From Gemmatimonadaceae bacterium (lineage in GTDB: Bacteria; Gemmatimonadota; Gemmatimonadetes; Gemmatimonadales; Gemmatimonadaceae), in assembly GCA_025453855.1 (NCBI GenBank), contig JALOPO010000108.1:1-6815 (forward strand): a stretch of 6,815 bases of DNA, given 5' to 3'. Shown here piece after piece: positions 6,063 to 6,815 of the stretch. The stretch's first letter is position 1, and each line of letters starts with the position of its first letter. Below the pieces are notes generated by a model. That model made no database searches. It was not told the origin of the DNA and was given only the letters and a program-made list of their open reading frames with translations. A program made the translations under genes and the position numbers.

Positions 6063-6815
6063 ATGCCCACACCAGCGCCGTACGACAGCCGATTCTTCGC
6101 GGGCCACGCCGACGGATCGTCGCGATCGGCGGCGGTGATCCTCGCCGACATCCTGCCGCGTGTGCAGGCGCGCACGGTCGCGACCGCGGAATCGCTCGGG
6201 GCGACGACGCTCGTGGGCTACGACGGCGACTGGGTGCGACCGGCCGAGCTGCGCTCGCGCACCATCGACTTCCGCGCCGTCGACCTGTCGAAGCCGCTCA
6301 CCATCGACCGTCGCTACGATCTCGCGATGTCGCTCGAGGTCGCGGAGCACCTCCCGGCGTCACGCGCGGCGAGCTTCGTGGCCGACCTGTGCGCGGCCAG
6401 CGACGTGGTGCTCTTCAGCGCCGCCGCGCCCATGCAGGGGGGCACGGCGCACATCAACGAGGCGTGGCAGTCCACGTGGGTGTCGCACTTCGCCGCGCAC
6501 GGCTATCGCGCCCTCGACGTGGTGCGCCCGCGTGTCTGGGACGACGAGCGCGTGGAGCTCTGGTACCGCCAGAACTGCCTCGTCTTCGTCAACGAGGCGG
6601 GGGCCGCGCGTGTGGATGCGGCGGCGTGGCTGCACGCGTCGCCGCGCCCGGCCGACGTGATCCACCCCGGCTACTGGACGTGGAAGCTCGGCAAGTACCA
6701 GTCGTACGTGGAGCGTCCGGGGTGGCACACCTGGCTGACGATCACGCTCCGGATGATCGCGCGCGGCGGACTCTTTCGCTGGAAGCCGTCACGACCGGCG
6801 TATCCGCGCCACGAT
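6063..6815 (+). CDS. Class I SAM-methyltransferase-like protein lacking motif I (3' partial)
   Basis: This reading frame starts at ATG 6063 and is still open at the window edge after 251 codons. It matches a family of bacterial class I SAM-dependent methyltransferases whose members open with YDxxFF and a polar Ser/Arg helix (YDSRFF 7-12; DGSSRSA 17-23). Also present are the end of strand 2, VGYDGDWV (51-58), the strand 4 motif YDLAMSLEVAEHLP (85-98), and the blocks VVLFSAAAP (115-123), GGTAHINEAW (126-135) and VRPRVWDDERVELWYRQN (154-171). The acidic strand-2 end (D54/D56) is there. The glycine-rich motif I (normally like VVDVGCGxGTWL) should sit between V39 and A40 and is absent in all three frames, with sequence on both sides in register. 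No loss of frame results. As it stands the protein probably cannot bind SAM normally. In-frame ATG 6003 would add 20 residues, but relatives begin near YDxxFF. No clear Shine-Dalgarno is seen. The acceptor substrate is unknown. Confidence 0.8.
   Translation, partial: MPTPAPYDSRFFAGHADGSSRSAAVILADILPRVQARTVATAESLGATTLVGYDGDWVRPAELRSRTIDFRAVDLSKPLTIDRRYDLAMSLEVAEHLPASRAASFVADLCAASDVVLFSAAAPMQGGTAHINEAWQSTWVSHFAAHGYRALDVVRPRVWDDERVELWYRQNCLVFVNEAGAARVDAAAWLHASPRPADVIHPGYWTWKLGKYQSYVERPGWHTWLTITLRMIARGGLFRWKPSRPAYPRHD

Noticed and set aside
834..6350. Long minus-strand open frames (up to 767 codons, for example 3872-6175, 834-2546, 2180-3751)
   Set aside because: They are His/Arg/Ala/Asp-rich mirror products of high-GC third positions opposite confident genes, with no recognisable domain.

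Overview
This is a very GC-rich bacterial segment in which almost every base is coding. All six genes are on the + strand. Third codon positions are almost all G or C, so the other frames and the opposite strand stay open for long stretches; those long open frames are shadows of the real genes. The composition, the near-gapless packing and the GTG starts suggest a high-GC soil-type bacterium. Gemmatimonadota is my low-confidence guess; Acidobacteriota, Myxococcota or similar groups are not excluded, because there is no rRNA or marker gene here.

Positions 1-5983 hold one tightly packed transport operon. It encodes a BMP/PnrA-type substrate-binding protein (5' end outside the window), a double-domain ABC ATPase, two BPD_transp_2 permeases and a 12-14 TM major facilitator. 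Three of the four junctions are 4-base stop/start overlaps (GTGA, GTGA, ATGA) and the fourth is a 4-base gap. The first four genes have the gene content and order of the nucleoside importers NupNOPQ (B. subtilis YufNOPQ) and BmpA-NupABC (Lactococcus). They should capture a nucleoside, probably a purine nucleoside, outside the cytoplasmic membrane and import it with ATP. The fifth gene is not part of that canonical cassette. It carries the motif C of drug/metabolite:H+ antiporters, so an importer and a likely exporter are translationally coupled here.

Positions 5984-6062 are a short intergenic gap with a strong imperfect hairpin (6005-6032) that may mark the end of the operon. Positions 6063-6815 are the 5' part of a class I SAM-methyltransferase-like gene that runs off the right edge. 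It matches a recognisable family along most of its length, but the glycine-rich SAM-binding motif I is missing at about 6179/6180, apparently by a clean in-frame loss. This is the most unusual thing in the window.

No RNA gene, CRISPR array, insertion sequence, attachment site or replication origin was seen, and no stretch over 300 bases lacks a gene. I do not see a wholly new system. The points worth checking are the motif-less methyltransferase and the MFS exporter coupled to a nucleoside ABC importer.
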